Assembly: GCF_018613195.1 (NCBI RefSeq)
Contig: NZ_JAGGQQ010000024.1
Coordinates: forward strand, 1 to 64,000
Direction: 5' to 3'
Source of the DNA: Bacillus sp. ISL-45
Lineage (GTDB): Bacteria; Bacillota; Bacilli; Bacillales; Cytobacillaceae
DNA length: 64,000 bases
In this document: positions 63,547-64,000 of the stretch, one piece after another
How the letters are laid out: every line of letters starts with the position of its first letter
How positions within the stretch are numbered: position 1 is the stretch's first letter
Translations under genes and position numbers: made by a program
Notes under the pieces: model-generated
Seen by the model: the letters and a program-made list of their open reading frames with translations, nothing else
What the model was told of the DNA's origin: nothing
Database searches by the model: none

Positions 63547-64000
63547 ATGACTAGACCATTAAAAGCATTCATTTTTGACCTTGACGGGGTCATAACGGAT
63601 ACTGCGGAATACCACTTTTTGGCTTGGAAGGCGCTGGCTGAGGATTTGGGCATTACTTTTACCCGTGAAGATAACGAGGAGCTGAAGGGCGTTTCCCGAA
63701 TGGATTCCCTCGAAAAAATTCTTGAGCTGGGCGGCCGTTCAGGGGATTTTTCAGCTCAGGAAAAAGAAGCACTGGCTGAGAAGAAGAATGAGCATTACCT
63801 CACGCTGATCCAAAACATCACTCCAGCTGACCTTTTGCCGGCTATCAAGGACTTGATCTCGGATATCAAGGCAAAAGGTCTTAAGCTGGGTCTCGCGTCC
63901 GCAAGCAAGAACGCGTTCACCGTAATGGACTCGCTTAGAATGAAATCCGAGTTCGATATCATTGTTGACGCGAAAACAGTCGTGAACGGCAAGCCGCATC
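63547..64000 (+). CDS. pgmB: Beta-phosphoglucomutase (partial)
   Basis: The gene runs off the right edge; 151 codons are present. The enzyme converts beta-glucose 1-phosphate to glucose 6-phosphate, the step after maltose phosphorylase. It is a HAD-family protein with the nucleophile Asp in FIFDLDGVITDTAEYH, KGVSRMDSLEKIL in the cap domain and LGLASASKNA as motif II. AAAGGAG precedes the ATG at 63547. Confidence 0.95.
   Translation, partial: MTRPLKAFIFDLDGVITDTAEYHFLAWKALAEDLGITFTREDNEELKGVSRMDSLEKILELGGRSGDFSAQEKEALAEKKNEHYLTLIQNITPADLLPAIKDLISDIKAKGLKLGLASASKNAFTVMDSLRMKSEFDIIVDAKTVVNGKPH

Overview
The window is a piece of a low-GC Gram-positive chromosome from the family Bacillaceae. The gene order ychF, rpsF-ssb-rpsR, yybS, gdpP, rplI, dnaC, purA, tRNAs, walRKHIJ, htrA, rlmH is the conserved order just to one side of oriC in Bacillus subtilis and relatives. 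The protein sequences look like the environmental Bacillaceae (Mesobacillus or Cytobacillus type) rather than B. subtilis itself, but the genus is an inference. No insertion sequence, prophage or CRISPR array was seen.

Layout. 1-580: an array of 53-bp hairpin repeats plus a truncated interspersed repeat. 580-9800: core replication and translation genes (ychF, rpsF-ssb-rpsR, yybS-gdpP-rplI, dnaC, purA). 10040-10870: a tRNA cluster (Lys, Glu, Phe) in which Lys and Phe are each preceded by a broken copy of their own 5' end and a small structured element. 11200-20700: an M23 cell-wall endopeptidase, the walRKHIJ cell-wall control operon, htrA, a CxxC mini-protein, a cluster of DnaA boxes and rlmH. 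21000-30700: accessory and stress genes: a nuclease-like/wHTH protein, mqo, a YetF-type membrane protein, ahpCF under a PerR box, and a three-gene dmm-like amine N-demethylase cluster. 30900-34100: an RND exporter. 34600-36735: an actin-type partition cassette (iteron array, parM, parR) sitting in the chromosome. 36740-51460: pepF, a sporulation-type sensor kinase, transporters, oxidoreductases, a zinc protease, two DsrE proteins with a CsoR/CstR-like operator, a diguanylate cyclase, an SGNH protein lacking its serine, and hydrolases. 51750-57965: a decayed HAD gene, a 20-bp periodic repeat array, a two-component system and a NiaP-like transporter. 58180-64000: a frameshifted secreted metalloprotease, a small haem-copper-oxidase-like protein with an apparent ATT start, and a maltose phosphorylase / beta-phosphoglucomutase pair that runs off the right edge.

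The signals most worth attention are (1) the parM-parR cassette with about 13 TGTWTACA iterons upstream, (2) the tRNA cluster with duplicated tRNA heads and covarying GNRA-capped hairpins, and (3) four unrelated-in-sequence tandem arrays that share a unit length of about 50-53 bp, in three of which every unit carries a long-looped inverted repeat. The rest is largely ordinary Bacillaceae chromosome.
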